The position numbers and the translations under genes were made by a program. A stretch of DNA of 64,000 bases, from contig NZ_WHOD01000027.1 of assembly GCF_013141765.1 (NCBI RefSeq), positions 1-64,000 of the forward strand, in the 5' to 3' direction. The notes under the pieces are model-generated. The model did not search any database. It was given only the letters and a program-made list of their open reading frames with translations, and was not told where the DNA came from. The stretch comes from Paenibacillus foliorum. GTDB lineage: Bacteria > Bacillota > Bacilli > Paenibacillales > NBRC-103111. Shown piece after piece: positions 19,075 through 30,866 of this stretch. Position 1 is the first letter of the stretch, and the number at the start of each line of letters is the position of its first letter.

Positions 19075-19483
19075 TAGTTCGTTGGTTTAGAGAGTATGGA
19101 TATGGTGGTGTGACACCTTCGTATGGAAATGAATAAATCCAGTAGCAGTTGATCCCGATGATCAGCAGCTTCTGGAGAAAGAGTTACTATTCAGGTGTAT
19201 CTTAGCTTTTTGTTCTGAACTTATCGGATAAATATTCGTATGGCTTTTTAACTCGGAAAAATAAGCTATTATGTTCTCATAGTTTCACTAGTTGTACCCT
19301 CATCGCTCATCAACGTAAATGAGAGAGCTTGTATTGCGATCCTGCAGCTTATATTACCAGGATTGCTGACTTTTTACTTCAACGCGATTGAAAGGCGCCT
19401 ACTGGGCATCTTGTGGAGTGTGAGGCATCTATGCTTTCGTAAGCTCGTCGCTCTACTGAAAGTCTAGATCCTAAATTTGCACT
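19075..19483. other. Intergenic region without recognised genes
   Basis: About 410 nt between two convergent units. No frame of useful size with a ribosome-binding site is seen on either strand, and there is no obvious terminator for the SNF2 transcript. Confidence 0.5.
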
Positions 19484-19513
19484 AAAAAGACCCGATACCG
19501 AGGTATCGGGTCT
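19484..19513 (-). terminator. Rho-independent terminator of the leftward glycan operon
   Basis: An 11-bp perfect stem AGACCCGATAC/GTATCGGGTCT (19488-19498 with 19503-19513) has a 4-nt loop. Read on the minus strand it is followed by a T-run (AAAAA at 19484-19488 on the plus strand), which orients it to the gene ending at 19555. Confidence 0.9.
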
Positions 19514-19554
19514 ACTTGTATTAGCTCCTTAACTAAGAAGTAAGATAGTTCTAT

Positions 19555-22029
19555 CTAAAAAGCTGCATTAGCCAATCTGCTGATTTCTTCACGCTCTTTA
19601 GGGTCCTTTGCAACTAGCTTATCGAATAAGGCTTGGTCATTTTTATTTTGCTTTTGCAGGGCTGTGAGGTACCAGCGTGCGATTTCTTTATTTGTTGTGT
19701 CATCAAATTGATCACTCACATACATTTTAAAGTAAGAAATCGCTGAATCGTAATTACCGCGGATATACTCCATTTGTCCCAGGCGAAGTGACATATTTTT
19801 TGTTACATTAAATGCTCGGCCTTGAACCTGCTCTTTTGGAAGGCTTTCAAGCTCTTTCATTTTACTTAAAACCTTATCATGAACAGCGAAAGCATGGTTC
19901 CAATACTTTGTTTTTAATGCATCATCTTTTTGCAAACGGGCTTTCTCAGCCAGAGACATATCAAGGTCAATACTTCTCTCATACAAGCTGATATCCCATG
20001 GGAAATTAGCTATTTCTGCATTTGTTAGCTCTTGTGCTTGCGCTAATTGGTCCTTAATTAAATAAGCTTGCGTTTCTTGCTCAATTCGATACCGGTTATG
20101 AGGCTCGTTTGTTTTTAATTGATTGAGAAGGCCCATTAACTCCGTGTAATATTTCTCATCCTTTGTTTGTTGAAAAGCTTGAAGCAAAAGGCTTGTTTTA
20201 AAAAGCGTGTAATCTGGATGATTATTACGAATACTCAATGCTTTATCTAAAGGCGTGAAAATTTCATTTATCGCTTTGTTGCTGCTCGCGGCTGCAGTTG
20301 CTGTACGGAATAAACTGTTTGCACTTAAGTTCTGAGCGGAAATAAAGAACATAATTACGGATAAAATCAAAAGAACTGATGGGTAAATCTTATTGATATA
20401 AGGTGCTTTCTCATCTTTTATGAAACGAAGATTAGGGCTGATAGTAACGTGAGAAACCATGGCGCCTAAGCTTAAAAAGACAACAATACCTAAAAATACA
20501 TAACTCAGATCAAAATCAATGATGCTATGAACCAGCAAAGATACTGCAATAATATAAAATACGTGACGATCTGGACTGCTTTCTTGAGCTTTGAGTTGAT
20601 GGCGAATATATAAGCTAAATATATAAATGAGGAAACCGATAAGGATTATAATACCGACAGTTCCTGTCTCAACAAGATATTGCATAAAAAAGTTGTGAGC
20701 TTGCCGACTTACATAAGGGTTATTTTGATATTTTTCATACAGGGCAGCCCATGCACCACCACCAGCTCCAACGACTGGATAGTCTGCAATTAGCTTCACG
20801 GCATCTTTATAAAAGGTTCCTCTTTCTAAAACGCTGTGCTGATTAAAATTAATGTTCTCTATACGATTTTTCATATAATCAGGGAGCAAATTAGTGGCGC
20901 CTGTATTTCCAAACAATAAGAGCATGCCTAAACTACCAATAATTAGTGCAGCAGCGGGTAATAAGATATTGGCAAACTTAATTTTAATTTTGGCATCCAA
21001 TACTTTTTGAACGGCATGAAACACATACCTATGTAGCACCCAGATAATAGCCGCACAAATAGCTGAAGCACCTATGAACGTCCATAAACCAACGGAAGCG
21101 GAGGATAAATCCTGCTTAAAAGCTTGCTCACCAATGACGGTTACTTTATCAAGAATTAATAGAGAAATTACAAATGCAATGCCTAGATAGATGAAGTAAA
21201 AAATCTGTTTGGTCAGTTTCATAAATGGAAGGACTAGGAGTATTACAACGGGTAGTACAACGAGTCCACCCCTGGATATTGTAAGAAAGAAAGAGATGAT
21301 GATCGGCACTAGCATAAATGCATTCACTAGAATAGCTTGTGGCTTTTTGCTGGATAAGATTAAGTAAACAGCACCAAGAAGCAGAGCAATTAGGAAGGCT
21401 GCATATGAATTGGCATACTGAAAGGTAGATGTGAGCCTTAACTGATTCTCGGCCGACATTACCGCATCTTGATATTGCAATCCATCACCAGGCAGTTCAA
21501 CAAACCATTGAATCATTTTTGCCGCAAATTGCTTAAAGCCTACCCAGTTTAGTACTCCAAACCAAACAATCAGGTAGCCGGATCCCATCAAACTATAGGT
21601 TAAAACTTTGTTGCCAATTTGCCCTCTGCATAAATAAATACCTAAAATAAAAAAGATAGCGTAGATCATCTGAATATATAACATATTCGTCGCAAAATAG
21701 TGCGATGCTTCAGAGACTTTAGATATCAAATAACTAAGCGGAAGCAGCCAGATTACAAGACTAAGAATATCACGATGATCACGGAGTCTCCAGTTATAGA
21801 ACAGGTAGATGGATGCCACAACTAGAACGATAAATCCCCAAACTAACGAACTATAAATAGGTCTTTCGAAGTCAGCCGTATTGCCGTTAAAAAGAGCCTT
21901 TTGAAACGGAGCCCAGCACAAAAAAAGCGCTGTAAAGCCCATTAACAACCAAAATAATAGCGAGGTCTTTTCTTTATCCGGTTGCTCTTGCTTGAGAGTT
22001 TTTTTTCCGTAAGCATATTTTTCACTCAT
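19555..22029 (-). CDS. Wzy_C-fold O-antigen ligase/polymerase-like membrane protein, candidate S-layer oligosaccharyltransferase
   Basis: 824 aa. The first ~570 residues have about 12-14 membrane helices. The O-antigen ligase/polymerase core shows FQYANSYAAF (about 203-212), LTISRGG (Arg 253), and the large external loop GAGGGAWAALYEKYQNNPYVSRQAHNF (His 445), the pattern of the Wzy_C family. The C-terminal ~250 residues are helical repeats resembling TPRs. These enzymes move lipid-linked glycans onto a protein, lipid or a growing polymer. The nearest functional parallel I know is WsfB of Paenibacillus alvei, which attaches glycan to the S-layer protein. It overlaps the upstream GT4 gene by 8 nt, has AAGGAG 7 nt before ATG, and ends the leftward operon. 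Confidence 0.82.
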   Translation of the reverse strand: MSEKYAYGKKTLKQEQPDKEKTSLLFWLLMGFTALFLCWAPFQKALFNGNTADFERPIYSSLVWGFIVLVVASIYLFYNWRLRDHRDILSLVIWLLPLSYLISKVSEASHYFATNMLYIQMIYAIFFILGIYLCRGQIGNKVLTYSLMGSGYLIVWFGVLNWVGFKQFAAKMIQWFVELPGDGLQYQDAVMSAENQLRLTSTFQYANSYAAFLIALLLGAVYLILSSKKPQAILVNAFMLVPIIISFFLTISRGGLVVLPVVILLVLPFMKLTKQIFYFIYLGIAFVISLLILDKVTVIGEQAFKQDLSSASVGLWTFIGASAICAAIIWVLHRYVFHAVQKVLDAKIKIKFANILLPAAALIIGSLGMLLLFGNTGATNLLPDYMKNRIENINFNQHSVLERGTFYKDAVKLIADYPVVGAGGGAWAALYEKYQNNPYVSRQAHNFFMQYLVETGTVGIIILIGFLIYIFSLYIRHQLKAQESSPDRHVFYIIAVSLLVHSIIDFDLSYVFLGIVVFLSLGAMVSHVTISPNLRFIKDEKAPYINKIYPSVLLILSVIMFFISAQNLSANSLFRTATAAASSNKAINEIFTPLDKALSIRNNHPDYTLFKTSLLLQAFQQTKDEKYYTELMGLLNQLKTNEPHNRYRIEQETQAYLIKDQLAQAQELTNAEIANFPWDISLYERSIDLDMSLAEKARLQKDDALKTKYWNHAFAVHDKVLSKMKELESLPKEQVQGRAFNVTKNMSLRLGQMEYIRGNYDSAISYFKMYVSDQFDDTTNKEIARWYLTALQKQNKNDQALFDKLVAKDPKEREEISRLANAAF

Positions 22030-23125
22030 GAGAAAGCTCCTTTTTATTTATGGCCGCATTGATAAAATCTAACATTTCTTGTTTGAATCGAGTTTCGTTA
22101 AATCGGTTTGCGTGTTCTTTGATAGTTTGAGAGTCGAAGGTGCTGTTATTAAAGCGAACTAGTGCCTCTGTCAAAGAAGTAACAGAATGCTCTGAGAAAA
22201 ATAGGCCAGTTTGTCCATCAATCACGGTTTCTTTTGCTCCGCCTTTTCCAAAGGCGATAACCGGCTTTCCGTTTGCTTGCGCCTCAAGTGGAGTTATCCC
22301 AAAATCTTCTTCACCAGCTAAAATAAAAGCTTTGCATTTGGCATAATATTCGGAAATAATCTCATCAGATTGATAACCAAGCATTTTAACTGTAGGACCA
22401 GCCATTTTTTTCAACCTGTCTCGATCATACCCATCTCCAATTATCACTAAAGGCAATTTCAATTTGTTGAATACTTCTATTACTAAGTCAATTCTTTTAT
22501 AAGGAATTAACCTTGAGACTATCAAAAAATAATCTTCATTTGCATTCGACGGATGAAACCGGTCAATTGAAACAGGCGGGTGTATCACAGTACTTTCCCG
22601 ATTATAGTATTTTTTTATTCGTCTTGAAACGTTGTGAGAGTTGGAAATAAAGTGGTCCACTCTCTGTGAGCTCAGTTGATCCCAATTACGTATACGATGC
22701 AAAATAAAAGGCAAAGCTTTTTTGAAAATGGGATTTTTAATTTCATCCATATATTGATGGTACAAGTCCCAAACATATCTCATAGGAGTATGGCAATAGC
22801 ATATGTGTAGTTGTGAAGGATTTGTAATAATTCCTTTGGCAAAGGCACTGGAAGAACTAAGTACAAGATCATATTCGCGTAAGTCAAATTGTTCTACAGC
22901 CAAAGGGAAAAGGCCTAGCATTTTTTTGTAATGTTTATTTGAAGAAGGTATTTTTTGAACAAATGAATTTTTAATATCAGTATGTCTAAATCGTTCAGGC
23001 ATTTTAGACAAATCTGAAATTAGCGTGTAGACGGGTGCTTCGGGGAACATGTCCATGAAACATTCAAGAACACGCTCAGCACCTCCGTACTGGTTTAAAT
23101 AGTCATGAACAAGGGCGACTTTCAT
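22022..23125 (-). CDS. GT4-family glycosyltransferase (mannosyltransferase-like)
   Basis: 367 aa, GT-B fold, no membrane segment. N-terminal VHDYLNQYGGAERVL is the acceptor-side glycine-rich motif; the C-terminal donor domain has LIVSRLIPYKRID and the EX7E motif EDFGITPLE followed by EAQANGKPVIAFGKGG. The overall pattern resembles WbaZ/WbdC-type mannosyl- or rhamnosyltransferases that use GDP sugars, consistent with GDP-mannose and GDP-rhamnose being made by the divergent operon. Donor and linkage are inference. Ribosome site AGAGGTG lies close before the ATG. Confidence 0.88.
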   Translation of the reverse strand: MKVALVHDYLNQYGGAERVLECFMDMFPEAPVYTLISDLSKMPERFRHTDIKNSFVQKIPSSNKHYKKMLGLFPLAVEQFDLREYDLVLSSSSAFAKGIITNPSQLHICYCHTPMRYVWDLYHQYMDEIKNPIFKKALPFILHRIRNWDQLSSQRVDHFISNSHNVSRRIKKYYNRESTVIHPPVSIDRFHPSNANEDYFLIVSRLIPYKRIDLVIEVFNKLKLPLVIIGDGYDRDRLKKMAGPTVKMLGYQSDEIISEYYAKCKAFILAGEEDFGITPLEAQANGKPVIAFGKGGAKETVIDGQTGLFFSEHSVTSLTEALVRFNNSTFDSQTIKEHANRFNETRFKQEMLDFINAAINKKELSHE

Positions 23126-23162
23126 GATGCACCTCTTTTTGTAAGCTTCATAAAAATATAGC

Positions 23163-24311
23163 TCAATTTAAATTGCCGAGTACTTTTTCGTATACTTGTT
23201 TGGTTTCAGCAGCTGCTTTATCCCATGTAAATTGTTTAGAACGTTCAAATGCCAGTTGAGAATAGGTTTCCCTTACTGTGGAATCAGATACTATCCCATA
23301 CATTCCTTCCGCCCAAGCCATAGGGTCATCCGGCGCTAATAACATACCGGCTTCTCCGATAATTTCTGGAATGGAGGAGACGTTGGATCCAATTACAGGT
23401 GTGCGGCACTGCATGGCTTCTAGAAGGGGGAGCCCAAAACCTTCGTAAATAGAGGGCATCACAAAAACCGAAGCTGCACTGTAAAGTCCAGGCAGGTCTT
23501 CATCATCTATAAATCCTGTGAAAATTACTTCTTCTTCTAGATAATGTTCCTGTACCCACTCAAAAATAGGTGTAAACTTCCATCCTTTTGCGCCTACAAT
23601 AACGAGTTTTTCAGAACAAGAGTATTCTTTTTTGAGCAAATAGAAAGCTTTGAGTAAACCCAATAAATTTTTCCTTGGTTCCAAGGTACCAACAAATAAA
23701 ATATATTTTTCGGGTAAATTATATTTTTCAAGAATGGATGCAGTATAGGGAACAAATTGAAAATTGTCTCCAGCAGCGTGATAAACGACATCAACTTTAT
23801 TTTCAGGAATGTTTAGAAGCTCAATGATATCTGATTTGGTCTGCTGAGATACCGCGATTATTTGATCACATTGGCGAGCGCTGAAAGGGACCCAATTGCT
23901 ATGATGTTTATAAATTCGGTCACTTGTTGATTCAGGGTATCTCATATACGCCAAATCATGGATGGTTATAATACTCTTTGCCTTAACCGAAGGTGTGTAA
24001 GTGAAATTAGTTCCATGATAAATATCTGCTTTGTTTTTAGCTAATATGTCATATGGCATTTGATAGAAAAAGTTTGGCTTACATAATCTGCGAATCACTT
24101 TATAAGGATACACGCTGTTTATTAAATGAAGATGAAAATCACGTTTTATTTCCAAAACGTGATTTTCACGAATAGAATTAGCTAATTGATTAAAGGCTAA
24201 AAATAAGTTGACACCAGTATCTTTGGAAAGCTGAGAACCTAAGCATTCTACGTAGCGAGCTATTCCTGACCGTGTTCCTAATAAAGACTGGGCATCCAAA
24301 AAAACATTCAA
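23163..24311 (-). CDS. GT4-family glycosyltransferase
   Basis: 382 aa, GT-B fold. N-terminal AQSLLGTRSGIARYV is followed by IITIHDLAYMRYPE and IIAVSQQTKSDI. The donor domain has ILFVGTLEPRKNLLGLL and the EX7E motif EGFGLPLLE, then VIGSNVSSIPEIIGEAGMLL. This subfamily often includes mannosyltransferases in exopolysaccharide and S-layer glycan clusters. It starts 2 nt after the initiating sugar-phosphate transferase and precedes another GT4 by 37 nt, so it probably adds an early sugar to the lipid-linked primer. Confidence 0.88.
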   Translation of the reverse strand: MNVFLDAQSLLGTRSGIARYVECLGSQLSKDTGVNLFLAFNQLANSIRENHVLEIKRDFHLHLINSVYPYKVIRRLCKPNFFYQMPYDILAKNKADIYHGTNFTYTPSVKAKSIITIHDLAYMRYPESTSDRIYKHHSNWVPFSARQCDQIIAVSQQTKSDIIELLNIPENKVDVVYHAAGDNFQFVPYTASILEKYNLPEKYILFVGTLEPRKNLLGLLKAFYLLKKEYSCSEKLVIVGAKGWKFTPIFEWVQEHYLEEEVIFTGFIDDEDLPGLYSAASVFVMPSIYEGFGLPLLEAMQCRTPVIGSNVSSIPEIIGEAGMLLAPDDPMAWAEGMYGIVSDSTVRETYSQLAFERSKQFTWDKAAAETKQVYEKVLGNLN

Positions 24312-24313
24312 GG

Positions 24314-25813
24314 TTAATAAGCCCCTTCCCCTTTTAGTACTACAGGTATGGTCTTCATTAAAATTTTAATATCGAAAGCAATACTCCAATTTTCAATATA
24401 ATAAATATCTAAGCTCATCCATTGCTGGAAAGATAAATCGCTTCTACCGCTAACCTGCCACAGTCCTGTTATTCCTGGGAGTACTTCAAGCCTTCTCCAT
24501 TCCCAGTCGCCATATCGCTCTACTTCATGAGGGAGAGGCGGACGAGGACCAACCAAGCTCATATTACCAATTAGTACATTAAATAACTGGGGTAGTTCAT
24601 CTATTGAATATTTCCTGATGAACTTACCAACTTTAGTGATTCTAGGGTCATCTTTCATTTTAAAGGCTATTCCATCGATTTCATTTTTGTTTTTTAGCTT
24701 TTTAAGTAAGACATCCGCGTCTGAAACCATGGACCTGAATTTAAGCATAGAGAATGTTTTACCATTTCTTCCAATCCGTTGTTGTTTGTAAATAATACTT
24801 CCTTTTGAATCAAGCTTTATAGCTATTGCAGTTAGAACATAAATGGGTGAAATAAATATAATTAGTATAGATGCAGCAATAATATCCATAATCCTTTTCG
24901 CAAAAAGCCCCAGCCCGCGCATAGGTGTTTTAACCAAAGTAACTACAGGTAAAGAATTAATATTACCAATTTGAACAGTACTCATAACTAAATTATATAA
25001 GTCCGGAATGATTTTAATATTAATATCTAGCTTTCTTAAGTCAGTGATAAGCTTATTTACTAATTCTCTTTCAGAAGGAATTGTAATTATGATCTCCTCA
25101 ATAAGGTTGTTTTTCAAAATCTCGTTTAACTTAGATATAGGACCTAGATTTTTATATTGTTCAAAGTCATCCTGCTCGTTATCGTCTACGAAACCAATTA
25201 TATGGTATCCTAAGTATTTATAAGTACTGAGCTCCTCCATTAAAGACTTTCCGAATTTTCCTGCTCCTACAATAACCACATTCTTGCTGAGAATTCCTTC
25301 TTTAGCTAGTTTGATATAAATAAAACGTTTAATGCTTCTAACAATACTGGAAGAGATAATGGCGGCTATCCAGTAGCTTGCAATAACAATCCTTGATAAG
25401 TCCGTGTATTTGAGGAGGAAACTGACTCCAATGGTTATCAATAGAGAGACCGAATAAGCTTTAGCTACTTTGAATATTTCATCAGCTAGACCTGATTGAG
25501 ATCTAAACCGAAAAATTTTATAACGATACATAAAGTAGATATAAATAATAGATGAAATGACAAAGAAAATTGAATAATTAACAAAACGGGGGGAGGCCAT
25601 GTCCCAAAAAACAATATCTCGATCGAATTCTTGTCCTATACGATATTCGTAGAGATAGAAATACAATAGTGCAATTACAAGTGCCTCTAATGCTATAAAT
25701 ACAGTGGCAAGAAAGAAAGAATACATTTTTTTTGTCCCAAGTTTTTTATTAATTTCCATAGTAGGAATAAAATGTTCTTTTTTGTTTTTTTGTGTAGCAT
25801 AAGAGTAATTCAT
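24314..25813 (-). CDS. Polyprenyl-phosphate sugar-1-phosphate transferase (WcaJ/WsfP-type initiator)
   Basis: 499 aa. Four or five N-terminal membrane helices (about 30-170) precede a Rossmann-like CoA-binding-3 domain with VVIVGAGKFGKSL. The catalytic bacterial-sugar-transferase domain (about 300-499) shows FAKRIMDIIAASILI, QQRIGRNGKTFSMLKFRSM, DELPQLFNVLIGNMSLVGPRPPLP and PGITGLWQVSGRS. It would load a hexose-1-phosphate onto undecaprenyl phosphate, the first step of glycan assembly (galactose in the WsaP/WsfP S-layer systems; the sugar here is unknown). ATG 25813 is chosen because GGAGG lies about 9 nt upstream; the longer frame to 25861 lacks one. Confidence 0.93.
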   Translation of the reverse strand: MNYSYATQKNKKEHFIPTMEINKKLGTKKMYSFFLATVFIALEALVIALLYFYLYEYRIGQEFDRDIVFWDMASPRFVNYSIFFVISSIIYIYFMYRYKIFRFRSQSGLADEIFKVAKAYSVSLLITIGVSFLLKYTDLSRIVIASYWIAAIISSSIVRSIKRFIYIKLAKEGILSKNVVIVGAGKFGKSLMEELSTYKYLGYHIIGFVDDNEQDDFEQYKNLGPISKLNEILKNNLIEEIIITIPSERELVNKLITDLRKLDINIKIIPDLYNLVMSTVQIGNINSLPVVTLVKTPMRGLGLFAKRIMDIIAASILIIFISPIYVLTAIAIKLDSKGSIIYKQQRIGRNGKTFSMLKFRSMVSDADVLLKKLKNKNEIDGIAFKMKDDPRITKVGKFIRKYSIDELPQLFNVLIGNMSLVGPRPPLPHEVERYGDWEWRRLEVLPGITGLWQVSGRSDLSFQQWMSLDIYYIENWSIAFDIKILMKTIPVVLKGEGAY

Positions 25814-25959
25814 TATTGAAATACCTCCAAAATTCGACTCCTTATTTAATTTTATTCGCAATCGGTTATAAAAACAACTTTATATATTACCAACTTATAA
25901 AACTAGCCATTTTATTTATTACTTGCTAACATTAATTTGGAAAGTAAAATTCTAAAACC

Positions 25960-25965
25960 ATTATA
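25960..25965 (-). promoter_or_regulatory. Candidate -10 box of the leftward glycan operon
   Basis: Read on the minus strand, TATAAT occurs about 150 nt before the initiator-gene start, preceded by an AT-rich stretch with only T-rich -35 candidates. The 274-nt divergent region (25814-26087) serves both glycan operons. Confidence 0.4.
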
Positions 25966-26006
25966 CTATTACAATATGGTGAAAAAAACAATTAATTCCA
26001 GAAAAA

Positions 26007-26036
26007 TTGCGTTGTCGTATTTTGTTGCGTTATAAT
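26007..26036 (+). promoter_or_regulatory. Candidate promoter of the rightward glycan operon
   Basis: TTGCGT (26007-26012), 18-nt spacer, TATAAT (26031-26036). A second TATAAT overlaps downstream at 26039-26044. The start would be about 45 nt before manC. Confidence 0.6.
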
Positions 26037-26087
26037 GATATAATTGTAGATATTCTGTGTTTTATGTCGACAAGTGGAGGGGAAGAT

Positions 26088-27167
26088 ATGACCATTACCG
26101 CGGTAATTATGGCAGGCGGAAAAGGCGAGCGCTTCTGGCCCAAAAGCCGAACTAATTTGCCGAAGCAATTTTTAAATATTTCAGGCAATAAGTCTATGAT
26201 CCAACAGACAATAGGAAGACTGGAGAAGTTAATAGATGTATCTCAAATATTTATCGTTACTAATGAGCTATATGCGGAATTAATTCACGCTCAGCTTCCC
26301 AACTTACCAATAGATAATATTATTATTGAACCTATCGGTCGAAACACAGCTCCCTGTGTAGGAGTTGCTTCTATTATCATTGAAGAGAAATTCCCTGATA
26401 GTACAATGGTAGTTCTCCCATCAGACCATATTATAGAAAACGAAGAAGGATTTATTAAGATTTTGGGAACTGCTGTGGAAGTTGCCCAGAATAATAGCAA
26501 TCTTGTTACTCTAGGAATAAAACCTACTTATCCTGAAACTGGGTATGGTTATATTGAAAGCACGAAAGAGATGGAAATTATTAATGAATTAGAAGTTCAT
26601 AAAGTAAATAAATTTGTGGAAAAGCCCAATTTGGAAACAGCTGAAAATTATCTTTCTTCAGGTAACTTTTTCTGGAATAGTGGGATTTTTATTTGGAAAA
26701 CAGCCGTTATACGGAAATATATAGAACAGTTGATGCCAGATATGCATGATATTCTGGAAACTATGAAAACGGCATTTTCTACTTCAACAAACAGGAATGA
26801 TATTATAAGATCAGAATTTTATAAAATGCCTGATCAATCTATTGATTATGGAATCATGGAAAAAGTTAATAATATTTATGTAATACCCTGTATTTTTGGA
26901 TGGGACGATGTTGGCAGTTGGACTGCACTAGATCGAATTAATGAACATGATGAAAATGGAAATGTTATAAAAGGTAATATACTAAATTTGGATACAAAGA
27001 GATGCATCATCGAAAGTAATGGCAAACTTATTGCAACGCTAGGTGTTGAAGATTTAATTATAGTGGATACTGAGGATGTAACCTTGATATGTTCTAAAGA
27101 TAAAGCCCAAGAAGTAAAGGTGCTTCTAAAAGAACTCAGAATGCAAAAGTTAGATAAATATTTGTAA
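26088..27167 (+). CDS. manC: Mannose-1-phosphate guanylyltransferase
   Basis: 359 aa. Makes GDP-mannose from mannose-1-phosphate and GTP. The pyrophosphorylase signature is VIMAGGKGERFWPKSR, followed by PKQFL, EPIGRNTAPCVG, VLPSDHII, GYGYIE, VEKPN, NSGIF and the DYGIMEK and DDVGSW blocks. Its length shows that it lacks the C-terminal phosphomannose isomerase domain of bifunctional ManC/AlgA. GGAGGGGA lies about 5 nt before ATG 26088. It heads the rightward operon, and its product feeds Gmd, encoded next. No phosphomannomutase gene is in the window. Confidence 0.93.
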   Translation: MTITAVIMAGGKGERFWPKSRTNLPKQFLNISGNKSMIQQTIGRLEKLIDVSQIFIVTNELYAELIHAQLPNLPIDNIIIEPIGRNTAPCVGVASIIIEEKFPDSTMVVLPSDHIIENEEGFIKILGTAVEVAQNNSNLVTLGIKPTYPETGYGYIESTKEMEIINELEVHKVNKFVEKPNLETAENYLSSGNFFWNSGIFIWKTAVIRKYIEQLMPDMHDILETMKTAFSTSTNRNDIIRSEFYKMPDQSIDYGIMEKVNNIYVIPCIFGWDDVGSWTALDRINEHDENGNVIKGNILNLDTKRCIIESNGKLIATLGVEDLIIVDTEDVTLICSKDKAQEVKVLLKELRMQKLDKYL

Positions 27168-27186
27168 TCACTTATACTTATAATAA

Positions 27187-28197
<1,011 letters not shown>

Positions 28198-28217
28198 ATT
28201 TAGGAAGTGACTGATTA

Positions 28218-30083
<1,866 letters not shown>

Positions 30084-30084
<1 letters not shown>

Positions 30085-30866
30085 TGCGGACTATATGGCA
30101 GTATCGAAAGTATATCTGGGGTAATGCCGTATCAGAATTGAAAAACCGCTATGCTGGTTCTTCTTTAGGTGTACTTTGGAATATATTACAGCCATTATTT
30201 CAAATTCTAATATTTACTTATGTTTTTTCCCAGATTATGATTGCTAAATTGCCTGATATGGAATCATCCACTGCATTCGCAATTTACTTATGTGCAGGCT
30301 TGATTCCATGGGCTGCCTTTTCTGATATAGTTATAAGAGGCAGTAATGCTTTTCTTGAAAATGCAACATATTTAAAAAAATTAGCTATCCCAGAATATAT
30401 TTTCATCATTCAAATCGGTATTAGTTCTGGGATAACTTTATTAATCTCAATGTGTTTACTTTTTATCATTGTATTATTAATAGGTGGATCGGTTTCTTTT
30501 TTGTGGGTGCTATTACCATTTATTTTATTCTTATTATTGTTGTTTGCATTAGGGTTAGCTTTTTTACTTGCAAGTATTAATGTTTTTTTTAAAGATGTAG
30601 GCCAGTTTTTAGGTACATTCATTCAAATTTGGATGTGGTTGACACCCATAGTATACGTGACAGAGATTGTTCCGACAGGATTTGCGAAAATTTTAACATA
30701 TAATCCATTGTATTATTATATTGATTCTTTACATCAGATTATTGTATTTTCTCATTTACCAAATTCATTGAATTGGTTTTTTATGCTAATTTTTGCAATG
30801 TTATCTATGATTTTAGGTACTATTGTTTTAAAAATCTTACGTTCTGAAATAAGGGATGTTATATAA
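30084..30866 (+). CDS. wzm: Polysaccharide ABC exporter permease (Wzm)
   Basis: 260 aa with about six membrane helices, ABC-2 type. The N-terminal segment ELKNRYAGSSLGVLWNILQP is the amphipathic interface helix typical of Wzm/TagG/KpsM permeases; FKDVGQFLGTFIQIWMWLTPIVY lies near the transport path. It forms the channel that moves lipid-linked glycan across the membrane together with the Wzt ATPase encoded next (TAATG overlap of 1 nt). Confidence 0.93.
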
